Assembly: GCA_035361075.1 (NCBI GenBank)
Contig: DAOSBX010000059.1
Location: 1-12,784 of the forward strand
Source of the DNA: Candidatus Hydrogenedens sp.
Lineage (GTDB): Bacteria > Hydrogenedentota > Hydrogenedentia > Hydrogenedentales > Hydrogenedentaceae
Length of the DNA stretch: 12,784 bases
Reading direction: 5' to 3'
The position numbers and the translations under genes were made by a program. Position 1 is the stretch's first letter. Each line of letters starts with the position of its first letter. This document shows, one piece after another, positions 1 to 8,600 of this stretch. The notes below the pieces were generated by a model. The model was given only the letters and a program-made list of their open reading frames with translations, was not told where the DNA came from and did not search any database.

Positions 1-807
1 ATAATTCATATTACAGATTTGCATTTTTATGAATTTCCAAAAAATATGTTAAGTTTATTTAATAAACGGATATTAGGTTGTTTAAATTGGGAACTTAATC
101 GTAAAAAGAGATTCGATTTCACACGTGTGGAACAGTTTTTAAAGGTACTCAATCAATATAAAAATTCTGCCGTAATGATATCTGGTGATTTAACTGTAAC
201 TGCTCATGAAAAAGAATTCTATCTTGCTAAGAGATTTATTGATAACATTCGTATGGGTGGTTTTCCCGTTTATGTTATTCCTGGGAATCATGACTACTAC
301 ACGTTTGAGGCGGTTCGGAGAAGGCGATATGAAACCATCTTCAAGGAATATTGCCTATCAGATGCATATCCAACAGTTATTCCATCATCCGACGGCACAT
401 CACTCGTCTTTCTACACACTGTCCGTCCCAATATTATTTCTTCTCGCGGTGAAATAGATAACGAGCAGATACAAAAACTCAAGGAGATAGTCTCATCTCT
501 AAAAAGTCCATCTATTGTTTGTGGTCACTATCCCATTTTGCACCAGACCCCAGAGTATTATTCGTCATACTCACGTAGGCTCAAAAATGCAGATTCGCTT
601 CGCAAAGTGCTTATACAAACTAAAGTTCCGCTACTCTATATTGCGGGGCATGTTCACCATTATAGTTTGAACAGAGATGAGGTCAATCCACTTGTTACTT
701 ATCTATGTTCACCTCCTCTTTTTTATTCACAGCAAAGGAACGGTGGTTATTGTGAAATAACTATAGAAAATAACCAATTCCATATACAGTTGAAAAACCT
801 ATATTAG
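1..807 (+). CDS. Calcineurin-like metallophosphoesterase, 5'-truncated by window edge
   Basis: This is the C-terminal 268 residues of a metal-dependent phosphoesterase of the calcineurin-like/CpdA-type superfamily, probably cytoplasmic. The frame is open from base 1 and begins IIHITDLHF, the first metal-binding motif (D6, H8 counted from base 1). The other ligand motifs follow in the canonical order: SGDLT (D63), PGNHDYY (N96, H97), CGHYP (H176) and AGHVHH (H217, H219). All expected metal ligands are therefore present and the enzyme looks intact apart from the missing start. A TTG at 19 could be read as a start, but it lies inside the first motif, so the true start is left of the window. The family cleaves phosphomonoesters or phosphodiesters such as cyclic nucleotides; the substrate cannot be read from the sequence. 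The gene ends 104 nt before the start of the next rightward gene. Confidence 0.92.
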   Translation: MIHITDLHFYEFPKNMLSLFNKRILGCLNWELNRKKRFDFTRVEQFLKVLNQYKNSAVMISGDLTVTAHEKEFYLAKRFIDNIRMGGFPVYVIPGNHDYYTFEAVRRRRYETIFKEYCLSDAYPTVIPSSDGTSLVFLHTVRPNIISSRGEIDNEQIQKLKEIVSSLKSPSIVCGHYPILHQTPEYYSSYSRRLKNADSLRKVLIQTKVPLLYIAGHVHHYSLNRDEVNPLVTYLCSPPLFYSQQRNGGYCEITIENNQFHIQLKNLY

Positions 808-863
808 TTTCCCTCCTTTAAATAATTAGAAAAACCAAAAGAATATTTTATAAATGTTTTCAA

Positions 864-869
864 TATAAT
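864..869 (+). promoter_or_regulatory. Possible -10 box (TATAAT) before the nucleoside-hydrolase-like gene
   Basis: A perfect TATAAT lies 42 nt upstream of the chosen ATG in the AT-rich gap 808-902. The hexamer at the matching -35 position (about 841-846, GAATAT) is a poor match to TTGACA, so this may be chance in AT-rich sequence. The gap shows no convincing terminator hairpin, so read-through from the phosphoesterase gene is also possible. Confidence 0.25.
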
Positions 870-898
870 ACACAAATTGAATAATAACCAACTTAAAT

Positions 899-903
899 AA
901 GGA
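899..903 (+). promoter_or_regulatory. Ribosome binding site AAGGA that decides the start at 912
   Basis: AAGGA lies 8 nt before the ATG at 912, which is normal Shine-Dalgarno spacing. The in-frame ATG at 903 overlaps this site and would have no separate Shine-Dalgarno sequence, so 912 is preferred. Confidence 0.6.
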
Positions 904-911
904 TGGAATAT

Positions 912-2108
912 ATGAAAAGGTTAAGTCGCCGTAGTTTTTTTACGATAACCTCGTTGGGAATTCCAGGTTTAGGTCTATTAGGAAGTTCACAAATACCACC
1001 ATTTACCTTATCATCAAATCGTATTCCAGTTATTGACATAACAGACCTATATCATCCACCCCAGGATTTTGGTGATACAGTTGATTTAATTTTCCCCTAT
1101 GCGATTCCAGAGATAGACCTATTAGGTGTGTTGCTGGATGTTAGCCAACGGTATCGCACCAAATATAAGGGGGAAGGTGAGCAGGGATGGTATAATGACC
1201 CAACAGGAGGCAGAGAGCCAGGTGTTATTCCTGTCTGGCAGTTAAATTATCTATTCGACCGTGCAGTGCCATGTGCTCCATGTCCATTTGTACCGATGAC
1301 AAGAACGTCAGACCCTCAAACGATACGTGGCGTATTTGAAAATCAAGGAATACAACTTTTCAAATCGTTATTAGAGCAATCCTCGCAACCTGTAGAAGTA
1401 GTGTCCTTCGGTTCAGCACGACCTATCGCGGTTGCAATGAACCAATTCCCAGAGTTGCTCCGCAAAAAAGTAAAGCGATTCCATCTTTGTGCAGGCTCAT
1501 ATCCGCCTGGCAAACTACTGGAATGGAATGTAAAGTTAGACCCTGAAGCGTTTATCCGTGTCCTTTCCGCAGACATTCCAATATACATCTATCCCTGTGC
1601 CGATAAGGATAGTGCATTCGCTTTGGGTAATTATAATACCTATTGGCTTATGCCTAATCTTGAATTTATGAAGGAAATAGACCCACGTTTACTCCGTTAC
1701 CTTGCATATTCCCATAGCCGTTCCAATCGTGTAGACTTCTTACAAGTATTGGAAGAAGAACCGTCTGAAGCGGACAAAAATGCTCTGTTTCAAAGGTCAC
1801 ATAATGTCTGGGAAACGGATGTATGGTTAGAAGTAAGTAAACGGATACTTGTTCAACGTGCAGATGGAAGTTATCAGATAATCCCCACTTCAGAACGAAA
1901 AGCCAGTGACCGAACTATCTCTCCATCTTTTATCCCCATTCATTTTAAGCCATTTCCTGATGGCAATTTTGAAATTGAACAGGTATCAAAAGCAACTCCA
2001 CATCGCTTATTTTATCGTTCTAATCCTGAAGAACATCAAAAAGCATTATGCGACGCATGGCCTAAATTGTATAAAACTTTCAAAACAGTCCCCCATAAAT
2101 TTGATTAA
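912..2108 (+). CDS. Tat-exported nucleoside-hydrolase-like protein
   Basis: This 398-residue protein (401 if the ATG at 903 is used) looks like an exported relative of the inosine-uridine-preferring nucleoside hydrolases, which hydrolyse the N-glycosidic bond of ribonucleosides. Residues below are counted from 903. The N-terminus carries a twin-arginine motif, S8-R9-R10-S-F-F, followed by a hydrophobic Gly/Leu-rich stretch to about residue 28, so export by Tat is likely. Family marks are IPEIDLLGVLLD (68-79, compare the SPEIDLLGV segment of the family), the VVSFGSARPIAVAMNQFPEL region (167-185) and LEWNVKLDPEAF (206-217). The usual N-terminal metal-binding DxDxGxDDAxA loop is not canonical: it reads D45, D48, then D55, D58 and D61 with an apparent insertion. 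His300 in the SHNVWETD segment could correspond to the C-terminal catalytic-site His. The fold assignment is fairly secure; activity on nucleosides is uncertain. The gene stands alone and converges on the operon to its right. Confidence 0.75.
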   Translation: MKRLSRRSFFTITSLGIPGLGLLGSSQIPPFTLSSNRIPVIDITDLYHPPQDFGDTVDLIFPYAIPEIDLLGVLLDVSQRYRTKYKGEGEQGWYNDPTGGREPGVIPVWQLNYLFDRAVPCAPCPFVPMTRTSDPQTIRGVFENQGIQLFKSLLEQSSQPVEVVSFGSARPIAVAMNQFPELLRKKVKRFHLCAGSYPPGKLLEWNVKLDPEAFIRVLSADIPIYIYPCADKDSAFALGNYNTYWLMPNLEFMKEIDPRLLRYLAYSHSRSNRVDFLQVLEEEPSEADKNALFQRSHNVWETDVWLEVSKRILVQRADGSYQIIPTSERKASDRTISPSFIPIHFKPFPDGNFEIEQVSKATPHRLFYRSNPEEHQKALCDAWPKLYKTFKTVPHKFD

Positions 2109-2128
2109 ATGTTATATATTTATACTTT

Positions 2129-3364
2129 TTAAGTTCTTTTCTTTTTGCTGGCGACACGTTCCATGAAAGCGTCTATACGGTTTCCAACCTGCTCATCGCT
2201 CCACATGCGAGTGTCATTTTGGTCTGCCTCAATCAATAAGACGGGAACACCGTATTTATCCTCCATTGTTCGGGCTAATTCATATTGTCCGAATGAATAG
2301 GCACGACAGGAGCGGTTAGAATGCATTACCAATCCATCCAGACTAAAGTCCTTCACCATCTGGTATAGTTCCCGTTCGCGGAAATCCAAACCATGATTAA
2401 TATAACCTGCCAAATAATCTGCAGACATTGCCCGAAGTGGATTAGAGATATCCCTATCTTCCGCCTGATAGCAGAAACTACGTGTATAAGTAGATACAAC
2501 CAGTGCGGCATTATGTTGAGAAAACCGTTCTGATAAAAACTTTATCTTATACCATATTGCTAAATTATCCCATCCTAATCGATACTCTTCTTTCTCAAGT
2601 GTCCCGATACCCTGCTCAATCCGTTCTAACATCTCCGCTTTTAACGATTCGTAATACTCAATACAGCCTTGTGTCCCACGTAACGTTACAATAGGAGCCA
2701 GATGAATAAAGGTATCAAATGAATTCATCGGAGCAGGTTTATGCTGTAGCAAATCTTGAATTTCACGCCATAATTTTACCGCACGGTCTGCAAGTTCCAA
2801 TGTTTCCATTAACTTATCCCAGGATATAGGATTTCCTGTAATTTCACCTACCTGCTCTATCATTTTTTTCAATTGTGCTTCCATATAATCTATGGCTTCA
2901 GGTCTATCTTTCGTTCCATACTGGAACGGTGCGTCGATAAAGATCAATGGGACATTGAATATTCGCTGTAATTCTTCATACCACTTAGTCACTGTACCAC
3001 AAATATTATTACAGCAGACTAAAAAATCTGGTTTCGGACTGGCACTACCCATAATAGGTCCCTTTCCAGAAAGTACAGAACCGATATCGGTTCTGGCATA
3101 GGAACATAAATCACGAGAAAAGCCTTGTTCTTCTGCCACTGCACAAATTTCATCTGATATTTTCATTGTCCCAGCCATAGCAGCGACATTTTCAGGATAG
3201 ATAGGGATTACACCTCCTGCATGTAAAATTTCTACAGGTCCACCACTGGTAATCCATGCGATTTTCTGACTTGGGTCGTTCTCTGCGGCTTTAGCCATCA
3301 TATAGTAGAAACCCATTAACTCTTTCATCTTTGCAGTTGAACGAATTGGAACTCGCTGACTCAT
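2129..3364 (-). CDS. 2-hydroxyacyl-CoA dehydratase / benzoyl-CoA reductase family subunit (411 aa)
   Basis: This is a subunit of the HgdA/HgdB-HadB/HadC-BcrB/BcrC family, cytoplasmic enzymes that use a [4Fe-4S] cluster and a low-potential electron to dehydrate 2-hydroxyacyl-CoA or reduce aromatic-CoA substrates. The three cluster-ligand positions of the family are visible: C87 in RDLCSYARTD, C122 in CNNICGTVTKWYE, and C353 in SNRSCRAYSFGQ. The segment VEILHAGGVIPIYPEN (44-59) and FIDAPFQYG (142-150) are also typical. Length (411 aa) fits the family. It is the last gene of a leftward three-gene operon, 19 nt after the activase stop, with AAGGA about 13 nt before the ATG. It differs from the first subunit of the operon (378 aa), so the active enzyme is probably a heterodimer. 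The substrate cannot be assigned because no pathway partner is in view. Confidence 0.93.
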   Translation of the reverse strand: MSQRVPIRSTAKMKELMGFYYMMAKAAENDPSQKIAWITSGGPVEILHAGGVIPIYPENVAAMAGTMKISDEICAVAEEQGFSRDLCSYARTDIGSVLSGKGPIMGSASPKPDFLVCCNNICGTVTKWYEELQRIFNVPLIFIDAPFQYGTKDRPEAIDYMEAQLKKMIEQVGEITGNPISWDKLMETLELADRAVKLWREIQDLLQHKPAPMNSFDTFIHLAPIVTLRGTQGCIEYYESLKAEMLERIEQGIGTLEKEEYRLGWDNLAIWYKIKFLSERFSQHNAALVVSTYTRSFCYQAEDRDISNPLRAMSADYLAGYINHGLDFRERELYQMVKDFSLDGLVMHSNRSCRAYSFGQYELARTMEDKYGVPVLLIEADQNDTRMWSDEQVGNRIDAFMERVASKKKRT

Positions 3365-3383
3365 AAAATTTATTTTTCCTTCT

Positions 3384-4208
3384 TTATATATTTTGTGTTA
3401 TTTTGTTCATTGTCTCATTATTTTTCTTAACCCATTCTAAGCCTATTATACTTGCCCCTAAAGCCCCTATGATTTGGGGTTCTTCAGGCACAATCAATTC
3501 TTGCTTTAATACTTTCGAGAGCCAACTTACAACACCTTTGTTCTTCGCTACCCCTCCAGTCATCATAATTGGTGGTGTAATACCTACCCGCGAAGCCAAA
3601 CCATATACCCTTTCCGCAATTGCACGACATAAACCAGAGACAACCGATGGTATCTCTTCCCCTTGAGCCAGCAATGAAATAACCTCACTTTCTGCAAAAA
3701 CTGTACATGTAGAGGAAATTTTAGAACATTTCTCAGAGCGAAGTGCCATATCCCCCATTTCATCCAGATGGATTCCAAGTGTTCGTGCCATTACTTCTAA
3801 AAAACGACCTGTTCCTGCGGCACATTTATCATTCATTTCAAAACGACCCACTTGCCCATCAGATTCAAGCAAAATTGCTTTCGAGTCCTGACCACCAATG
3901 TCAATTACAAACCGAATATCGGGCATTGTTATATACGCACCTTTGGCATGACACGTAATTTCTGTCAAACTTTTTGTTTTATTCTGAACAATATCTCTGC
4001 CATAGCCTGTGGTAATTATCGCTTTAACCGATTCTTCTACTACACCAGTTTTAGATAGCACTTCCTTCTTCACATCCTCAGCAGACTGAACTAATCTTCC
4101 CCCTGTAGGGCGAACTGCATAGGCACATTTTTTCCCTTCATTATCAACAAGTACCGCTTTTGCGGTTGCGGAGCCTATATCAAGTCCTATTACGAAATAA
4201 TCGCTCAT
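3384..4208 (-). CDS. Acyl-CoA dehydratase activase (HgdC/HadI/BcrD-type ATPase)
   Basis: This 274-residue protein is the ATP-driven electron donor ('archerase') that injects one electron into the dehydratase or reductase. It belongs to the ASKHA fold. The sequence shows the N-terminal phosphate motif GLDIGSATAKAVLVD (8-22), the second motif IDIGGQDSKAI (102-112) and the C-terminal adenosine-site motif MTGGVAKNKGVV (216-227). The two cysteines expected to bind a [4Fe-4S] cluster at the homodimer interface are C129 in NDKCAAGTGRFLEVMA and C168 in STCTVFAESEVISLLAQG. Length matches the family (about 260-280 aa). It sits between the two dehydratase-family subunits, 12 nt after the first and 19 nt before the second, so one activase serves the pair. 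The Shine-Dalgarno is weak (AGG about 15 nt before the ATG), so translation may depend on the upstream gene. The family is oxygen-sensitive, which suggests an anaerobic host. Confidence 0.95.
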   Translation of the reverse strand: MSDYFVIGLDIGSATAKAVLVDNEGKKCAYAVRPTGGRLVQSAEDVKKEVLSKTGVVEESVKAIITTGYGRDIVQNKTKSLTEITCHAKGAYITMPDIRFVIDIGGQDSKAILLESDGQVGRFEMNDKCAAGTGRFLEVMARTLGIHLDEMGDMALRSEKCSKISSTCTVFAESEVISLLAQGEEIPSVVSGLCRAIAERVYGLASRVGITPPIMMTGGVAKNKGVVSWLSKVLKQELIVPEEPQIIGALGASIIGLEWVKKNNETMNKITQNI

Positions 4209-4220
4209 GGCTGAAACACA

Positions 4221-5357
4221 TTACCTATTATTTAAAGTTTCAACAAATGCTTCGACCCGTGTACGGAATGCCTCTGGAACAGGCTGATTTTGTTCTACTT
4301 CAAGAAGTAGACTGGGGATACCTTCTTGTTCCAACCTTTTACGGAGGTATGGGTAGTTAAAAGCATACGGGTCGCAGAATTTTGTTTGAAGAAATATTAC
4401 ACCATCAATGTTTCCTGCCTTTACCTTCTCAATATAAATCTCCGCAGGGTCATAGCCAGGTTTATGAAACGCAGGACAAGGTATACGGGAAAGATACATT
4501 TGTGCTAACATATCAATGGGTTCTCCTTGTGGTACAGGTGGGAGGACATAAGACCTTGACCCCATACACAAATCATCGTTGCAAACTAAAGCACCCACTG
4601 CTTCTATAGACTGGATAAATCCTTGTGCTTGACAAACGCTACCACCAACTAAAATACGAGGTCTCTTTATCTCCTGAGGAGGTACATTTTCCAACGTTTT
4701 AATTAAATCTTCCAACAATGTATTGTGTTCCTCCTTCTTCATCAAGAAAGAAGAAAGAACCACTACAAACATCTCCGTCCCTGTCATTAGCGAAGGATTT
4801 GCCTGTCTTAATTGATATAAGCGGTTCATATTATTTCTATGTCGTTCGTAAAGCCTCATACTTTCTAAAAGTCTTTCATCTGTTATTTTATCTCCTGAGA
4901 TTCTTTCAACTTCTTCTTTTACTCGGACTAATTCACGCTTCAAATAAGTAAGTGCAATTTCTCCCGCATTTAAATTAGGAGTAGACACAATAATAACAGG
5001 AATTCCCTCTACTCGTCTTCTCCATACCTCTGCCAGATTTTGCATCGTATCACATGTATGACTAAACACGACTAAATCTAAAAAGGAGAAATCGCCCGTT
5101 AGCCCTAAATTGAGTACGCTCTTAGCGAAACTACACGCATATGGTTGTAGCCATTGGTCTGCTAACGGTGTGCCTCCTTCCCCACCTATAACACGAACAG
5201 GGAAATATCCTCCTGCATGAAACAACTCCTGCGGAGAATACGTACATAAAAAGCCCGCTATTTTTTCACCTCCCTGTTTTGCCTTCTTAGCAAAATAGTA
5301 TAGATCATCCTGAACCTTTGTAAATAAATGAAACAAATCATTCACATCTAAACCCAT
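4221..5357 (-). CDS. 2-hydroxyacyl-CoA dehydratase / benzoyl-CoA reductase family subunit (378 aa)
   Basis: This is the first gene of the leftward operon and a second, divergent member of the same family as the gene at 2129-3364. The probable cluster ligands are C75 in QPYACSFAKS, C102 in FSHTCDTMQNLAE and C328 in QTKFCDPYAFNYPYLRKRL. Other family marks are CTYSPQELFHAGGYFPVR (38-55), near the substrate site, and the VCNDDLCMGSRSY segment (258-270). The start at 5357 is supported by a good Shine-Dalgarno (AAGAAGGAA on the minus strand, 5364-5372). Another ATG overlaps at 5361-5363 but is out of frame. The HTCDT and FCDPY motifs resemble those of stand-alone homologues such as E. coli YjiM and the double-cubane-cluster protein. 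A role in reduction of small molecules rather than CoA-ester dehydration is therefore possible, though two distinct subunits plus an activase fit the HgdABC pattern better. Confidence 0.92.
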   Translation of the reverse strand: MGLDVNDLFHLFTKVQDDLYYFAKKAKQGGEKIAGFLCTYSPQELFHAGGYFPVRVIGGEGGTPLADQWLQPYACSFAKSVLNLGLTGDFSFLDLVVFSHTCDTMQNLAEVWRRRVEGIPVIIVSTPNLNAGEIALTYLKRELVRVKEEVERISGDKITDERLLESMRLYERHRNNMNRLYQLRQANPSLMTGTEMFVVVLSSFLMKKEEHNTLLEDLIKTLENVPPQEIKRPRILVGGSVCQAQGFIQSIEAVGALVCNDDLCMGSRSYVLPPVPQGEPIDMLAQMYLSRIPCPAFHKPGYDPAEIYIEKVKAGNIDGVIFLQTKFCDPYAFNYPYLRKRLEQEGIPSLLLEVEQNQPVPEAFRTRVEAFVETLNNR

Positions 5358-5652
5358 ATCATTTTCCTTCTTGTATATATCTTAAAATTTCCTTCACATT
5401 TTAACAAAAATATAACTCATTTCTCCTTTTTAAACCTTCAACGGTTCCAGTAACTCATTCTGTTTCTATATACATGTTTTGCCATACACAAAAATTAGAC
5501 AAATATAAAAAAATGCAATCAAAAAATCCGCTTTTTGTATTCTGGACATTTATCTTCTTGAAACATAAGAGAAGAGAAATTATAAATGAATGATACATTC
5601 TTAGGCTTGGGACAAACTCTAATTTTAAAACATCTAAATCGTCAAGTTTATT
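5358..5652. other. 295-nt intergenic region between giant exported-protein gene and dehydratase operon
   Basis: This AT-rich gap must hold the 3' end of the upstream leftward gene and the start signals of the operon. I see one candidate promoter (5494-5522), a five-base-pair hairpin GAATG/CATTC at 5588-5600 that is too weak to call a terminator, and an A5/T5 hairpin near 5520-5537 without GC pairs. No convincing gene is present. A tiny frame at 5394-5420 is discussed under rejected items. Confidence 0.5.
5494..5522 (-). promoter_or_regulatory. Candidate sigma-70-type promoter of the dehydratase operon
   Basis: On the minus strand TTGATT (5517-5522) and TCTAAT (5494-5499) are separated by exactly 17 nt. 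These match four of six and five of six consensus bases. Transcription would start near 5487, giving a leader of about 130 nt before the ATG at 5357. In sequence this AT-rich such a match can arise by chance. Confidence 0.35.
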
Positions 5653-8600
5653 TTAAATCCCGGGGCAGTAACCGTCTTCGCCATCAGGGCAGGGATGGTA
5701 GCCATTGAAGTTGAAGAATTGAACTAATCGCAATAGTTCACTCAAACTAATTACCCAATCCTGTGGTTTATAATCCGAACTATGGGGTTGACAATTTTTA
5801 TCTCCATCAAATCCCGGCATATATCCCTCATCGGTTTCTTCTCCAGGTAAAGCACAATGATACCCTAAATAATTGAAGAATTGAACCACACGAAGTAGTT
5901 CGGACAAGTTTATCTGCCAATCGCCATTCAGGTCTGAACTATGTGGTGGTTTTTCTCCTTCCACTGAGCCTTCTGTGCTACCTTCGGAACTTCCTTCACC
6001 TTCAGAAGTTCCTTCTATTGTTCCCTCCAGGGGACCTTCGGCTATGCCTTCCGGAGTTCCTTCCCCTTCTACTGTACCCTCTATGTTTCCTTCTGCTATC
6101 CCTTCTGAGGTTCCTTCTCCTTCTAAGGCTCCTTCTCCTTCTAAGGCTCCTTCCCCTTCTGAGGTTCCTTCCCCTTCTGAGGTTCCTTCTCCACAGGGGC
6201 CGGTAGATACAGTTATATAAACTACACTTCCCGGAGCAAGGTATTGGCCAGACTCTGGAGTTTGTTTTATTACAATCCCAATAGGTGATGAAGAACATTC
6301 TTCGATGATTGCACCTACTGTTAAGCCTGCTTCTGTAATGGTAATCTCCGCATCATTTTGACTAACACCTACTACATCAGGACATGAAATTAATGGGTTC
6401 CCCAGCCATAATAAATATGGGTATGTCTGACCTTCTGTAATTCCCCATACATCTGTAAAATCCCAATTAACATAAGTAGATTGTTGTTGCATCTCCAATG
6501 TCGTTTTTCCCTCTCCGCCATCTGAACTATTTTGTCCAGAACTTTCTATATCCCAGAAACAATTTTCTATTCCACCCGATGGATATCTATTTTCCCCCAC
6601 AAACCCCCCAATATAATTTGAACCTCCTGATACAAAACCAACAGAATAATTGCACTTAATTGATACAAAAGTTTCGGTTATTCCAATAAACCCACCTACC
6701 CTACTTTCTCCAGAAACCGTACCTGTTGCATAACTATTTAAAATATCCGCGTAATTACTTCCTACAAGTCCACCTATGTATTTCGATCCTGATACATTTC
6801 CTGTTGCAAAACACTGTGTTATAGAATAATCATTCTCAGCCACTAAACCTCCTCCATAGTCAGAATCTATCTCTACCCTACACGATGAATAACATTTATC
6901 TATTGTTCCACAATTTTGATAATTAACAGTTACAAGACCTCCAACTCCGTAATCCCCACCTACATAACCTGTACTATAACAACGAGTAACAAGTCCTAAA
7001 TTAAAAGATAACAGTGTCCCTACAATATATCCACCATAGATCCAGGTGTTCTCCAACCCTAAATTTTGAATTATCCCTGTAGAGTAACCAAACAAGCTTA
7101 CCTCCTCCTCCTCTCGCTTTATATATAAATTTTTTATTATATGTCCATTACCATCAAATATCCCTGAGAAACAAATTATAGGCTTAAATCCTTTTCCATC
7201 ATCCCAGTTTATAGTATCTGTTGCATCTATATCTGCCATTAAAGTGTAATGTGCATCAAAGGGATAGTCCCAATTCCTCCCGATGTCTTTTAACTCATCT
7301 AAAGTCCATATTTCTTTTTCTTCTCTTGTGGTAGGAGATTGAGTTTCTCCTAATATTTGAAAATAAGGATACGAAATGTTTTCTATATTTGTCCACACAT
7401 CTACGAAATCCCATCCATCAAAGGTTTCTTGTTGTTTCATTTCCATAGTAGTCCTCCCTTCTCCACCATCAGACATAGTTTGCCCTGAGACTTCTATATC
7501 CCAGTAACTTGCATTCACGGAACCTGAATTGCTACCTATTAAACCACCAATATAGCTTGTCCCGCTAACTACACAAACAGAGTAACACTGGCTTACTTGA
7601 GCCGTATCATCTACTTGACCAACAAGACCACCTATACAAATATTTCCGGTTACAAATCCCGAAGAATAACTTTGCTCCAATTTAGCGTAAGCATGAATTT
7701 CTCCTACTAATCCACCTACAGCTGAATTACCAGAAACAGAACCTGAAGCATAACTCTTTACAATATCTTTGTAATTTGAGCCTGCAATTCCACCAATTCT
7801 GTATCCACCACCCACTACTAAGTCCGTTGAGTAACATTGAGATATTACTCCGGAATTTGAACCCACCAAACCGCCTATATATATATACCCCGAGGCAGAC
7901 CCTTCCGTATTACATAATTCTACAATAGAATCAGAACTATTTATCCCAACCAAACCTCCTATGAAATTCCTACCTATTACAGCCCCTTTTAGTTTACTTT
8001 TTGTGATTCTTCCTTGATTATAACCTACTAAACCTCCGACACCTTCATCTCCTGTAACCCAGGCATTCTCAATATACACATTTTGAATTTCCCCACCTGA
8101 ACCGACTTTTAAAAACAATCCACTATAACCTCCTTCATATTTATAACGATTAATATACAGATTTGTTATTTTGTAATTATTTCCATTGAATTTTCCTGTA
8201 AATCCATTATCTGAACTACATAAGGGAATAAAACCCATTCCATCATTCCAATTTATTGTATCACTGGCATCAATATCATGCTCTAATATGTAGTTAGCAT
8301 CAGAAGGGTAATTCGGGTCATTTCCAATCTTTTGTAATTCCTCAATACTATTTATACAAATTACCGAAACTACAATATTCACAGTGCTATTAGGAGTAAC
8401 ACGAGAACCACCTGAGGGACTTTGACTAATAACTTTTCCATTTGTTTCCAGTACATCACATTGATAATCTATCATTCCTATTTGAAACCCTTCCAATATA
8501 ATCTCATCTTCTGCAGTAGCCGGTTCCTTACCTGTAACATCCGGGACAATATATCTCCATGAAAGGTAAGGATATAATGAATCTTCAACAATTCCCCATA

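Noticed and set aside
19..21. TTG as a start of the metallophosphoesterase gene
   Set aside because: The frame is open upstream to base 1 and encodes the first half of the HITDLHF metal-binding motif, so the start lies outside the window.
3403..4058. Plus-strand open frames opposite the activase gene
   Set aside because: They lie antisense to a gene with complete family motifs and encode no recognisable domains.
5394..5420. Eight-residue leader frame (MSYIFVKM) before the dehydratase operon with AAGGAG upstream
   Set aside because: The Shine-Dalgarno is only 2 nt from its ATG, the peptide shows no regulatory codon run, and chance is likely in this AT-rich gap.
5588..5600. Hairpin GAATG-ATA-CATTC as the terminator of the giant gene
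   Set aside because: The stem is five base pairs and AT-rich, and no clear T-run follows on the minus strand.
6100..6189. Short regular repeats as a possible CRISPR array
   Set aside because: The 18-bp units are directly adjacent with no spacers and encode a coherent peptide repeat in the giant gene.
5943..6298. Open frames on the plus strand and in another minus frame across the Glu-Gly linker
   Set aside because: They are Leu/Ser/Pro-rich or Arg-rich low-complexity products of the 18-bp repeat read in other frames, while the main frame has continuous domain homology through the region.
8362..8547. PASTA domains as part of a Ser/Thr kinase or penicillin-binding protein
   Set aside because: No kinase or transpeptidase domain or motif is present anywhere in the 2262 residues; the neighbours on both sides are GLUG modules.
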